Positions 46,477 through 54,299 of a stretch of DNA of 64,000 nucleotides are shown piece by piece. The notes under the pieces are model-generated. The model ran no database searches. It saw only the letters and a program-made list of their open reading frames with translations, and was not told the DNA's origin. Within the stretch, counting starts at the first letter, position 1. Each line of letters begins with the position of its first letter. A program made the position numbers and the translations under genes. Source of the stretch: Pseudomonadota bacterium. Its GTDB lineage: Bacteria > Desulfobacterota > Desulfovibrionia > Desulfovibrionales > Desulfovibrionaceae. The stretch spans positions 186,001 through 250,000 of the forward strand of contig JAHIUW010000036.1 of NCBI GenBank assembly GCA_018816865.1, written 5' to 3'.

Positions 46477-46929
46477 ATGATCATCCACAACGCCACGCAA
46501 ACCGCCCAGGCCGTTGACGCCTACTCCCGCATCGCCAGCCAGCGTACGGTGGAAGCTCGCGCGCAACGAGCCGCGCAGGACGCCCGGGCCGCCACCGAGA
46601 CCGCGCGCGTCCGCAAGACAACCATCGGCTTTTCCCTGGGCAAGTTCGGCATCGACTTCACGGCGCAGGATGTGGAGCTGGATACCCAGCGACTGGCCAA
46701 CGACCTGAAGGCCGGACAAGAGCAGACCCTGCGCGCCCACTCCGAGACCTTCAGCTCACACCTTGAGGCCGCCGAGATTCTGAGCACTGCCGCAGACCAA
46801 CCCACGCGGCAGGCCGCCTCCGATCAGCCGGACACCAGCAGCCTGACCCGCAAGCGAGCCCTGGAAGCCTACGCCGAAGCCTCCCTGAATTTCGACAATC
46901 CCCTGCCCGGCCGTCTCGGCACCATCTAG
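46477..46929 (+). CDS. Hypothetical protein, C-terminus met by the MITE-like element
   Basis: 150 residues, Ala- and Arg-rich, helical (AYSRIASQRTVEARAQRAAQ), no membrane segment. A GKFGIDFTAQDVELDTQRLA core resembles no family I know. The stop TAG at 46927-46929 is made from the flanking TA of the palindromic element and its first G. The original C-terminus may therefore have been changed by the insertion; without the element, translation would continue into the sequence after 47057. There is no strong ribosome site. Confidence 0.5.
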   Translation: MIIHNATQTAQAVDAYSRIASQRTVEARAQRAAQDARAATETARVRKTTIGFSLGKFGIDFTAQDVELDTQRLANDLKAGQEQTLRAHSETFSSHLEAAEILSTAADQPTRQAASDQPDTSSLTRKRALEAYAEASLNFDNPLPGRLGTI

Positions 46930-47056
46930 CAGAGCGCCCACAACGGCTGTCTGCGTCGTTGCCGCAAAAACCACAACGCCTCGAGTATGATGAATATACA
47001 CTTCGGCCTTGTGGTTTTCTTGCGCCTGGCATCCAACCGTTGTGGGCGCTCTGCTA
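46927..47056. mobile_element. MITE-like palindromic element with TA target-site duplication
   Basis: A 126-bp body flanked by TA. The terminal inverted repeats are perfect over 18 bases, GCAGAGCGCCCACAACGG at 46929-46946 and its complement at 47037-47054, 20 bases including the TA. A second inner pair (AAAACCACAA, 46967-46976, with TTGTGGTTTT, 47009-47018) extends the palindrome almost to the middle. TA duplication and near-full palindromy are as in ERIC and in MITEs of the IS630/Tc1-mariner type. No transposase is inside or nearby, so it would need one in trans. A large RNA hairpin in the transcript is an alternative role. Confidence 0.7.
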
Positions 47057-47210
47057 CCGCCATTCAAAAATAGCCCAGAAGAATGGCTCCCGACCATTCT
47101 GTAAACCTTGCTCCATTTTCCATTTTAAGACTTCAGTTTATCCCTGCGGCTGAAGAAACCCTCCGATTCTGAGACCTTGCCTCTCGGAGTGATACGATGA
47201 TGCCCAGGTC

Positions 47211-47801
47211 TCATTTCCACTTGTTGCGCCCTGGATCGAGCACCTCGCGTCCCTCCCCGGGATAGACCGCGCGTTCGGCCTCAGGTTCAATGACCCCCTC
47301 GGGCCACTGGCCGGACTTCGGTTCCGGACCCTCCAGGGTCACGGACGAAGGAGCTTGGTCCACCATGGCCGGATGCTCGCGCAGATCCGCCCCCGGCACG
47401 GCCCAGGAGAACTCGATGGGCACGTTGTTGGGGTCAAAGGCGTACACGGAGTGGATGAAACCGTGGTCCACGACCTCCGAGGGTTCGAATCCGGCAGCTT
47501 CCAGACGGCCCTTGACCTGCCACAGATCCTCTTGGCCGAGCACGCCGATGGACACATGGTCAAAGCCAAACGGGCCACGCACCGGGAAGCCGTGGTCCTT
47601 CATCCGGGCGGGCTCCACCCCCGGCCATTCGAAAAAGGCGATCATGTCCGATCCGGAGATCTCAAAGAAATAATGGCGGTACCCCGGCCTGCCCAGTCCC
47701 GCCACCAGGCGCATGCCCAACAAGTCGCGCCAGAAACGGATGGTGGCGTCCATGTCGCCCGTGGCCATGGCCAAATGGTTGATCCCTGCGTAACGCGGCA
47801 T
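47211..47801 (-). CDS. VOC-family (glyoxalase/dioxygenase superfamily) protein
   Basis: 196 residues. The vicinal-oxygen-chelate fold is seen as two beta-alpha-beta3 modules: GINHLAMATGDMDATIRFWR at the start, and FDHVSIGVLGQEDLW then VYAFDPNNVPIEFSW with a metal-binding Glu. Metal-ligand candidates are His in the first module, His in FDHVS and Glu in IEFSW. A 40-residue Pro/Glu-rich tail follows. The substrate is unknown. ATG 47801 has GGAG six bases upstream. Confidence 0.8.
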   Translation of the reverse strand: MPRYAGINHLAMATGDMDATIRFWRDLLGMRLVAGLGRPGYRHYFFEISGSDMIAFFEWPGVEPARMKDHGFPVRGPFGFDHVSIGVLGQEDLWQVKGRLEAAGFEPSEVVDHGFIHSVYAFDPNNVPIEFSWAVPGADLREHPAMVDQAPSSVTLEGPEPKSGQWPEGVIEPEAERAVYPGEGREVLDPGRNKWK

Positions 47802-47978
47802 AGATGACTCCAACTGATTGTGATTCCTTAAATGATTACCCAAGACCGGCGATCCAGGCAAGATATGTGAATTGCGGCGCGAGGTTTGGACTTGCTACAG
47901 TCCCCTGCCAGCGGTATGGAACGAGACCGGATAGACATCGGCGGGCCATGGGCACGTCGTGAAACCAAGGAGATTATC

Positions 47979-48593
47979 GTGGGCTTTCTTTCCGCCAGCA
48001 CCAGCTTTACCCGCTACCGCATCATCGGCGAAATCCCCGAGACCCTGTGGGCCGAAATCCCCGACAGGCTCAAGAAGAACGCCTTCCAGGACATCGATCA
48101 CACCTCGGACGAACGCTCGTTCGGCTGGGTCTGCTTTGATGAGATGCTTGATTCCCAATGGCATACCGCCCCCCCTGAAAAGGGTGAATTCATGGCCTTT
48201 GTCCTGCGTCTGGACACCCGCCGCATCTCAGCGGCAGTCATGAAGAAACATTATACCCTGGCCCTGAACGACGAACTGCAACGCGTGGAAAAGGAAGGCA
48301 AGAAGTTCGTCTCCCGGGACCGCAAACGCGAGATCAAGGACCAGACCAAACTGCGCCTGATGTCACGCAGCCTGCCCATCCCGGCGGTCTTCGACGTGAT
48401 CTGGAACGTGCGTTCCAACGTGGTCTATCTGGCCTCCACCCAGGCTAAGCTACTCAGCCTGTTCGAGGATCAGTTCACCCTGACCTTCGACCTGCATCTT
48501 GAGCTCCAGACCCCCTACTACCAAGCGTTGCAGCTGCTGGGCGAGAACCGCCAGCATCAGCTGGACGACGTTGAAGCAACCCTCTTCGTCTAG
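47979..48593 (+). CDS. RdgC-like recombination-associated protein
   Basis: 204 residues from GTG 47979, chosen because AAGGAG lies seven bases upstream. The layout is that of the N-terminal part of RdgC: FTRYRIIGEIPETLWAEIPDRL, FGWVCFDEM and a basic middle SRDRKREIKDQTKLRLMSRSLPIP. RdgC forms a ring on DNA that restrains RecA in other bacteria. The full-length family usually has about 300 residues or more. The missing C-terminal part may be encoded by the next gene, 15 bp downstream. Confidence 0.6.
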   Translation: MGFLSASTSFTRYRIIGEIPETLWAEIPDRLKKNAFQDIDHTSDERSFGWVCFDEMLDSQWHTAPPEKGEFMAFVLRLDTRRISAAVMKKHYTLALNDELQRVEKEGKKFVSRDRKREIKDQTKLRLMSRSLPIPAVFDVIWNVRSNVVYLASTQAKLLSLFEDQFTLTFDLHLELQTPYYQALQLLGENRQHQLDDVEATLFV

Positions 48594-48608
48594 CCGGAGG
48601 ACCCGATC

Positions 48609-49148
48609 ATGGAAGACGCCTATCTCGGACAGGCCAACGATATCATCCTGGGCCAGGATTTCCTGACCTGGCTATGGTACAAGAGCGAGGCCCTGGGCGG
48701 CACCTTCGCCACCCCCGACGGCGAGGCCTTCGCCCTGTATATGGAACAACGCATCTCGGTCCAGGGCGGCGAGGGCGACGCCAAGGAAACCACCTCCGTC
48801 TCCGGGCTGATGAGTGAATTGAAGGAAGCCAAGGCCGGACTGGCCCTGGGCAAAAAAGTCTGCAAGGCGCAGATCAAGATCGAGGTGGACTCCGACGCCT
48901 GGCAGACCACCTTGAAGGCCGAGGACTTCAGCCAGACCTCCTTCAAGACGCCCAAGGTCGAGTTCAAGCAGGAGGAAGGCGACGACCCCGATGCCTCGTT
49001 CCTGGAAAAGATGTACCTGCTCGAACGCGGGCTGGGCTTCCTGGACGCCGTGTATTTCGAATTCCTGAAGCTCCGGTTTTCCGAGACCTGGGATGAGGAA
49101 CGCAAGAAGGTCGGTCGCTGGCTCAACAAGGACTCCCAGAGCAACTAA
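48609..49148 (+). CDS. Hypothetical protein coupled to the RdgC-like gene
   Basis: 179 residues, acidic. FLTWLWYKSEALGG, the central LMSELKEAKAGLALGKKVCKA and FLEKMYLLERGLGFLDAVYFEFLKLRF recall the C-terminal half of larger RdgC-like proteins as I remember them. With the preceding gene it could form a split RdgC. GGAGG precedes ATG 48609. It is followed by lgt after 24 bp, so the genes from 47979 to 51253 may be one transcript. Confidence 0.5.
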   Translation: MEDAYLGQANDIILGQDFLTWLWYKSEALGGTFATPDGEAFALYMEQRISVQGGEGDAKETTSVSGLMSELKEAKAGLALGKKVCKAQIKIEVDSDAWQTTLKAEDFSQTSFKTPKVEFKQEEGDDPDASFLEKMYLLERGLGFLDAVYFEFLKLRFSETWDEERKKVGRWLNKDSQSN

Positions 49149-49172
49149 CCCGCGGACGTTGCCGGAGACACC

Positions 49173-49976
49173 ATGCTCACCTATCCCCGATTCGATCCCA
49201 TCGCCATCTCCCTCGGACCACTGGACATCCACTGGTACGGCTTGATGTATCTGGTGGGATTCGCGGGCGGATGGCTGCTGGGACGCTGGCGGGCCTCGCG
49301 CCCCGGGTCCGGCTGGACAACCACCGAGGTCGACGACCTGGTGGCCATGTCCATGTTCGGGGTGATCCTGGGCGGCAGACTGGGCTATGTCGCCTTTTAC
49401 GAGCCCCTGACCTTTTTGGCCGACCCGCTGTCCATCTTCAAGATCTGGAACGGCGGCATGTCCTTCCACGGCGGGTTGCTGGGGGTACTGTTCTGCCTCT
49501 GGCTGCACGCCCGGCGCACGGGCCGCACCTTCTGGGCGGTGTCCGACTTCATCGCGCCGCTGGTGCCCATCGGTCTGGGAACCGGTCGCATCGGCAACTT
49601 CATCAACGGCGAACTCTGGGGGCGCATCAGCGACGTGCCCTGGGCCATGATCTTTCCAGGCTGGGAAGCCGGGCCCTACCCCCGCCATCCCTCGCAGTTG
49701 TATGAATTCGCCCTTGAAGGAGTGGCCCTGTTCATCATACTCTTTGGTTTTTCCTCCCGTCGCCCCCCTGAGCGGGCCGTGTCGGGAGTCTTTGCCGCAG
49801 GGTACGGACTCTTCCGTTTCCTTGTGGAATTCGTGCGCCAACCCGATGCGCACCTGGGCCATGTGGCCCTGGGCATGACCATGGGACAGCTTTTGTCCCT
49901 GCCGCTCATGATCTTTGGGACCTATCTGCTGTGGTCGGCCTATCGCCGCCACGCGCAACCAAAAACGGATAGATAA
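49173..49976 (+). CDS. lgt: Prolipoprotein diacylglyceryl transferase
   Basis: 267 residues, about seven membrane helices. It moves diacylglycerol from phosphatidylglycerol to the lipobox cysteine of prolipoproteins at the inner membrane. The Lgt signature GRIGNFINGELWGR is at about residues 138-151, and the conserved MSFHGGLLG is at about 97. YGLFRFLVEFVRQPD is also typical. It ends 2 bp before thiC. Confidence 0.95.
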   Translation: MLTYPRFDPIAISLGPLDIHWYGLMYLVGFAGGWLLGRWRASRPGSGWTTTEVDDLVAMSMFGVILGGRLGYVAFYEPLTFLADPLSIFKIWNGGMSFHGGLLGVLFCLWLHARRTGRTFWAVSDFIAPLVPIGLGTGRIGNFINGELWGRISDVPWAMIFPGWEAGPYPRHPSQLYEFALEGVALFIILFGFSSRRPPERAVSGVFAAGYGLFRFLVEFVRQPDAHLGHVALGMTMGQLLSLPLMIFGTYLLWSAYRRHAQPKTDR

Positions 49977-49978
49977 TT

Positions 49979-51253
49979 ATGCCGAGCAACCCGATCCTGG
50001 AACAGCTTCTGGATGAGCATCTCCCGGCCCTGGCCAAGGCCGAGGCCCTGGATGAATCCGTCATCGCCGCAGCCATCAAGAAAGGCACCATGGTACTGCT
50101 GGCCAATCCGGCCCACAAGAACGTTCAGCCAACCCTGATCGGCCAGCCCGCTTCGGTGAAGGTCAACGCCAACATCGGTACCTCCCCGTTCATCGAAGAG
50201 CCTTCCAAAGAGATCAAGAAACTCCTGCTGGCCGAGGCCGCCGGGGCTCACGCCGTGATGGATCTCTCCACCGGCGGCGACCTGGATGCCATCCGCCTGG
50301 AAATGCTGGCCGCCACCCGGCTGCCCCTGGGCACCGTGCCTCTGTACGGCTGCGCCCAAAGGCGCATCAAGGCCGGAGGACACCCCGCCTCCTTCACCGC
50401 CGACGGACTGTTCGAGGAGATCCAGACCCAGGCCGAGCAGGGCGTGGACTTCATCACCGTGCATTGCGGAGTCACCCGCCGCGCCTCCCAACTGATCGAC
50501 AATGCCCAGCGCATGCTGGGCGTGGTCTCGCGCGGCGGTTCCATGACCGTGCGCTATATGAAGGAGACCGGCAAAGAAAACCCGCTGTTCGAACAGTATG
50601 ACCGACTGCTGGAGATCGCGGCCAAGCACAACCTGACCCTCTCCCTGGGCGACGGCATGCGCCCAGGCGCGGGTGTTGACGCGGGCGACACCGCCCAGTG
50701 GGACGAGGTCGTGACCCTGGCCGAACTGACCAGACGTGCCTGGGACGCCGGCGTGCAGGTCATGATCGAAGGCCCCGGACATGTGCCCCTGCACCTGGTC
50801 CAGGCCCAGATCCAGGGCATCAAACAGCTGTGCATGGGCGCGCCCCTGTACGTGCTCGGCCCTCTGGTCACGGACAGCGCCCCGGGCTACGACCATATCG
50901 CAGGAGCCATCGGCGGCGCCCTGGCCGCCTGGTTCGGAGCGGATTTCCTGTGCTACCTGACCCCGGCCGAGCACCTGACCCTGCCCGACGGCAAGGACGT
51001 CTACGCCGGTGTCATGGCCTCGCGCATCGCCGCCCAGGCCGCCGAAAACGCCCTGGGCCGTCCCCTGGCCGTGGCGCGCGACCTCGCCATCTCCCAAGCC
51101 CGTGCCGACCTGGACTGGAACAAGATGGCCGAACTGGCCCTGGACCCGCCCATGGTCCGCCACCGCCGCGAAGACCACAAGGATCGCGAGGAATGCGCCA
51201 TGTGCGGCGAGTTCTGCGCCGTGAAGATGCTCAAGGACTTCGAAGCCTCTTGA
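49979..51253 (+). CDS. ThiC-family radical SAM synthase (HMP-P synthase or BzaF-like)
   Basis: 424 residues, the short anaerobe type. ThiC rearranges aminoimidazole ribotide to the thiamine pyrimidine HMP-P. Family motifs: VNANIGTSP, MDLSTGGDLDAIR, GVTRRASQLIDNAQR, EGPGHVP and the C-terminal cluster motif CAMCGEFCAVK (about residues 402-412). Paralogues called BzaF make 5-hydroxybenzimidazole for the B12 lower ligand from the same substrate, and sequence alone does not let me separate the two. No TPP riboswitch can fit in the 2-bp gap after lgt. A strong terminator follows. Confidence 0.85.
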   Translation: MPSNPILEQLLDEHLPALAKAEALDESVIAAAIKKGTMVLLANPAHKNVQPTLIGQPASVKVNANIGTSPFIEEPSKEIKKLLLAEAAGAHAVMDLSTGGDLDAIRLEMLAATRLPLGTVPLYGCAQRRIKAGGHPASFTADGLFEEIQTQAEQGVDFITVHCGVTRRASQLIDNAQRMLGVVSRGGSMTVRYMKETGKENPLFEQYDRLLEIAAKHNLTLSLGDGMRPGAGVDAGDTAQWDEVVTLAELTRRAWDAGVQVMIEGPGHVPLHLVQAQIQGIKQLCMGAPLYVLGPLVTDSAPGYDHIAGAIGGALAAWFGADFLCYLTPAEHLTLPDGKDVYAGVMASRIAAQAAENALGRPLAVARDLAISQARADLDWNKMAELALDPPMVRHRREDHKDREECAMCGEFCAVKMLKDFEAS

Positions 51254-51294
51254 ACTGCACGAGGGGATCGACCCCCTGCTTGAATGACAAATAC

Positions 51295-51330
51295 AAAACG
51301 GCCCCCGGACTTCTGTCCGGGGGCCGTTTT
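51295..51330. terminator. Bidirectional terminator after thiC-like gene
   Basis: Perfect 16-bp stem AAAACGGCCCCCGGAC / GTCCGGGGGCCGTTTT with a TTCT loop. It has T runs on both strands. Confidence 0.92.
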
Positions 51331-51454
51331 CCTTCGTCCTCGCCAAAAGGGGAAGACCGCCTGCCTTCCTGGCTGACGGCCCTTCACATGTCTCCGGAAA
51401 GAGACGTCACACGGTGCGCCCTAGCGGGCGCAGCTCCCACCCCTGAAATATCCG

Positions 51455-51808
51455 CTAGTTGACGCTGGCGCTCTGTTGGGGCGCGATGGCCAGCATCGCC
51501 ACCTCGTCCACGGAGGAGGACTCCTCGATCAGCACGCGAAACCGCTGGCCGCTCGTGGAGAACCGAGCCAAAATATATTCGTACTCGTCGGCCTGTTCCC
51601 CTTGCAGAACCGGAGCAAAGCTGGATTTGCGCAGCAGCTTGATCAGGTCGCTGGAGGCCGTGGCCAGGTCCTTGTACTCGTTGATCATGCTGTCCCTGAT
51701 GCCCATATGCATGACCTCTTCCAGCACTTGGGGCTTCAGGCATTCCTTGAGCCGGGCAAAGGTACGGTTCAGTTCTTCCTGCGTGGGTTCCATGTTCAGC
51801 GCTCTCAT
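51455..51808 (-). CDS. Small hypothetical protein
   Basis: 117 residues, helical N-terminal two thirds (EELNRTFARLKECLKPQVLE, MINEYKDLATASSDLIKLLR) and a short beta part (YEYILARFSTSGQRFRVLI). Unknown family. ATG 51808 has AAGGAG eight bases upstream. The gene stands alone between the thiC terminator and a divergent small gene. Confidence 0.6.
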   Translation of the reverse strand: MRALNMEPTQEELNRTFARLKECLKPQVLEEVMHMGIRDSMINEYKDLATASSDLIKLLRKSSFAPVLQGEQADEYEYILARFSTSGQRFRVLIEESSSVDEVAMLAIAPQQSASVN

Positions 51809-52109
51809 CACCCTGTCTCCTTCCGGCCGGATTCAGCTCCGGGTTGTTGTCGGTATGGATGGTGATGAGCAATTATCGCGCCACACATGGATGGACCCAT
51901 GTTTTGCGCCGTATAACAAGGAGAAATGGCGGGCAGGGAAGAACCATCCCCGGCAGGCAGACAAGACGCCGTCGGAAAATCGACACCGTTTCAGCCCATG
52001 TCGCAGTAATGTTTTTCGCGCTTTGTCCGAAGAGATTACATAGGCGTCAAGCGCCCCCCATTCCCGCATTGCCGGGAGCACACCATCGGACCTCGGGAGG
52101 AGGCGGTCT
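51809..52109. promoter_or_regulatory. Divergent intergenic region
   Basis: About 300 bases between two divergent small genes. It should hold both promoters, but I see no clear -35/-10 pair or strong dyad. Confidence 0.3.
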
Positions 52110-52517
52110 ATGGGCACAGTCATTGCCCTGGAGCAATACAGACAACGGCAAGTACCGGACGAGCACCTGGACTCGGTGCTCTACCCGCGGCCGCGCATCA
52201 ACGACAGCGAAATCTTTTCCAAGGACTATTCCAGGCTGGAGAACGTTGTCTTCGCCATCCTGAAAGTCCGCGAGATCTTGCGCTATCACATCTTTACCAA
52301 TGAGGAATGGCATTATCTCATCCTCTGTGTGCTGGATGCGGCCTATTATTTCGACACCGAAAAGAGCCAGCTGCTCAAGGAAGCCACGACCTCGCTCAAG
52401 AACTACATCCTTGATGAGATCAACGCCCGCAACGGCAAGGACATGACCGCCGCCCTGCTGTTGATGGATCTCATCGAAAAATCGCCGAGGATGAAGAAGA
52501 CGGCGGCCACGGACTGA
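52110..52517 (+). CDS. Small hypothetical protein
   Basis: 135 residues, helical, no membrane segment. LENVVFAILKVREILRYHIFTNEEW and YLILCVLDAAYYFDTEKSQL are its most regular stretches. Not recognised. GGGAGGAGG lies before ATG 52110. A very long perfect hairpin follows the stop. Confidence 0.6.
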   Translation: MGTVIALEQYRQRQVPDEHLDSVLYPRPRINDSEIFSKDYSRLENVVFAILKVREILRYHIFTNEEWHYLILCVLDAAYYFDTEKSQLLKEATTSLKNYILDEINARNGKDMTAALLLMDLIEKSPRMKKTAATD

Positions 52518-52532
52518 GGGACGCTCCCTCTC

Positions 52533-52582
52533 ACGCAACAAGAACGCCCCCGGAGATCTCTCCGGGGGCGTTCTTGTTGCGT
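52533..52582. terminator. Long perfect hairpin between convergent genes
   Basis: A 24-bp perfect stem (half-site begins ACGCAACAAGAACGCCCCCG) around a TC loop. It lies between the small gene at 52110-52517 and the convergent Fur-family gene. The 3-prime arm is GTTCTTGTTGC, with no uninterrupted T run. Confidence 0.75.
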
Positions 52583-52658
52583 GCAAGAAGCTGGTTTCGG
52601 CGGGCTTCTTCCCTCTGGGCGGAGAAAGCCGAACAGACCGCAGCCGGGCTGCTTGGCC

Positions 52659-53084
52659 CTACTGCCTGATCCTGCCACCCGGAGCCGCGAGTTCATCCCC
52701 GCCCCGGCAAGCTTCGCAAACACCATAAAATTCCGACACCCCATGGGTGATGGTGAACCCGGGAGCGGAGACGCCGCTCACGTCCGGTTCTGGCAGGGCC
52801 TCCTGCACATCTCCCACCCGACCGCAGCTCACACAGCGCACGTGGCAGTGCTGACTGACATCGCCGTCAAAACGCTTCTGACTACCGGCCGATTCCAGCT
52901 TGAGCACCTCCCCGTTCTCGGAAAGTACGTCCAGATTCCGATACACAGTCCCCAGGCTGATGCGCGGCAAGCGCTGGCGCACGATTTCGTACAACTCGTC
53001 GGCCGTGGGATGGCTGGTCAGCTTGCGCAGTTCATCAAGGATGATCCGGCGCTGCTTGGTCATTCGTTGTGACTTATTTTCCAT
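52659..53084 (-). CDS. Fur-family regulator, PerR-like
   Basis: 141 residues. The winged helix is at about 8-80 (TKQRRIILDELRKLTSHPTADELYEIVRQ, ISLGTVYRNLDVL). The C-terminal domain has two CxxC pairs for structural zinc, CVSC and CEAC, and HCH (QHCHVRC) in the regulatory site where Fur proteins often have HHDH. The protein probably senses peroxide through bound Fe or Mn and controls oxidative-stress genes. ATG 53084 follows GAGGAG. A PerR-box-like site lies 29 bases upstream, which suggests autoregulation. Confidence 0.85.
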   Translation of the reverse strand: MENKSQRMTKQRRIILDELRKLTSHPTADELYEIVRQRLPRISLGTVYRNLDVLSENGEVLKLESAGSQKRFDGDVSQHCHVRCVSCGRVGDVQEALPEPDVSGVSAPGFTITHGVSEFYGVCEACRGGDELAAPGGRIRQ

Positions 53085-53112
53085 GAGATGGCTCCTCTCT
53101 ACTAAATAAGAA

Positions 53113-53127
53113 CTATTACCATTATAA
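53113..53127 (-). promoter_or_regulatory. PerR-box-like operator of the Fur-family gene
   Basis: On the minus strand TTATAATGGTAATAG. The first half matches the PerR box TTATAAT-N-ATTATAA perfectly; the second half matches four of seven. It includes a TATAAT -10-like element, so a bound repressor would block transcription. Confidence 0.45.
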
Positions 53128-53252
53128 GATTTGGTCAAGGGATAATTTCTGCCATATGGTTATTACACCAACCGCCTTGAATCAATAAGATACTCGTTGG
53201 AAATCAGAGAAAAAACCCAGACAGGGCCACAGGCCAAAAGACAACGCTCAGG

Positions 53253-54122
53253 CTACAAACCCCGCAGGTGCTCGCTCTTCAGGGAGACCCCGCCGGCCAG
53301 GGCCCGGTCGATCCATTCCAGGGCAACCTGTTTGCCCGAGGGCAGGCGCACCTTGAGCGGCAGATAGTTGGAGGCATGGTTGGCCAGAAACAGGCCCCGC
53401 GAAAGAGTGGTATGGATCAGCATCTCGCGCAGCTCCAGAAGCATGCCCCGGGCGTCGGGAAGCTCGAACTCGCCGCGTTGCCAGTCCGCATACAGAGGGG
53501 TGTTCTCCATCAGCATTAGGGTCAAGGCCCCCACGTGCTGCGGGTCCATCCGCGTCAGCGCCTCGCCTGTGGCCCGGGCGTGAATGCTTGAACGACCACT
53601 GCCCGCCAAACCCAGGAGCACGGTCACGGACAGCCGCAGCCCGGCCTGCTTGACCCGCAGTCCCTGCTGAACAATGGCCTGGGAGTCGCCATGTTTGCAG
53701 ACCCGGACCAGGGTCTCGTCATCCCCGGATTCCAGTCCCATGTACACGATCCCGAGCCCGGCCCCGCGCAGTTCGGCCAGTTCGGCGTCGCTCTTCAGAC
53801 CCAAGGCCTTGGCGCTGCCATAGGCCCCGACACGCGTGACCCAGGGCAGCTGTGCCCGGATCTGCCCGAGAATCTCCAGCAGCCAGACCTGGGGCAGCAC
53901 CAGGGCATCACCCCCGCACAGGAACAGTCGACGCTGATCGCCGCACTGGCGGGCGGCAGAGGCGATGTCCCGGGACACGGTCTCCCGGTCCTTGATGCGG
54001 AAACGTTCCCCCTTGTAGGCCCCGCAGAAGGTGCATTTGTTGTGGGAACAGCCCACGGCCACCTGAAGCAGGATGCTGCCCGCCTCGTTGGGTGGTCGGA
54101 TGATGGTGCCCTCATACTGCAT
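53253..54122 (-). CDS. Radical SAM protein
   Basis: 289 residues. The cluster motif CSHNKCTFC is at about 25-33 and the SAM-binding stretch GLESGDDETLVRVCK at about 150; the fold is the short HemN/YgiQ-like type without B12 domain or SPASM. The substrate is not known. ATG 54122 follows AAGGA. Ends in a GLKSEHLRGL tail. About 175 bp separates it from the selenoprotein gene on the same strand, so co-transcription is possible. Confidence 0.8.
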   Translation of the reverse strand: MQYEGTIIRPPNEAGSILLQVAVGCSHNKCTFCGAYKGERFRIKDRETVSRDIASAARQCGDQRRLFLCGGDALVLPQVWLLEILGQIRAQLPWVTRVGAYGSAKALGLKSDAELAELRGAGLGIVYMGLESGDDETLVRVCKHGDSQAIVQQGLRVKQAGLRLSVTVLLGLAGSGRSSIHARATGEALTRMDPQHVGALTLMLMENTPLYADWQRGEFELPDARGMLLELREMLIHTTLSRGLFLANHASNYLPLKVRLPSGKQVALEWIDRALAGGVSLKSEHLRGL

Positions 54123-54299
54123 GACGTCTTCCTTTTTCCTGCACAGCGTTCATGGCCGAGGTCTCCCGGTCGGCGCTCCGGGTCCCGGCCCCTGGGCACA
54201 CAGCCTCTCAGGTGCAAGGCTTGGCAGGTCACGACGCAGGAGCGCGGAGCGCTACCCTATCGCAAAGGCAGGGGCGCTGGACGCAGCCAGGCCGCCGGA

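Noticed and set aside
49950-49980. TPP riboswitch before the thiC-like gene
   Set aside because: Only 2 bases separate the gene from lgt, and the coding sequence upstream shows no thi-box.
52533-52582. Long palindrome as a second MITE
   Set aside because: It is short, lies between convergent stops, has no TA borders and no internal body; a terminator explains it.
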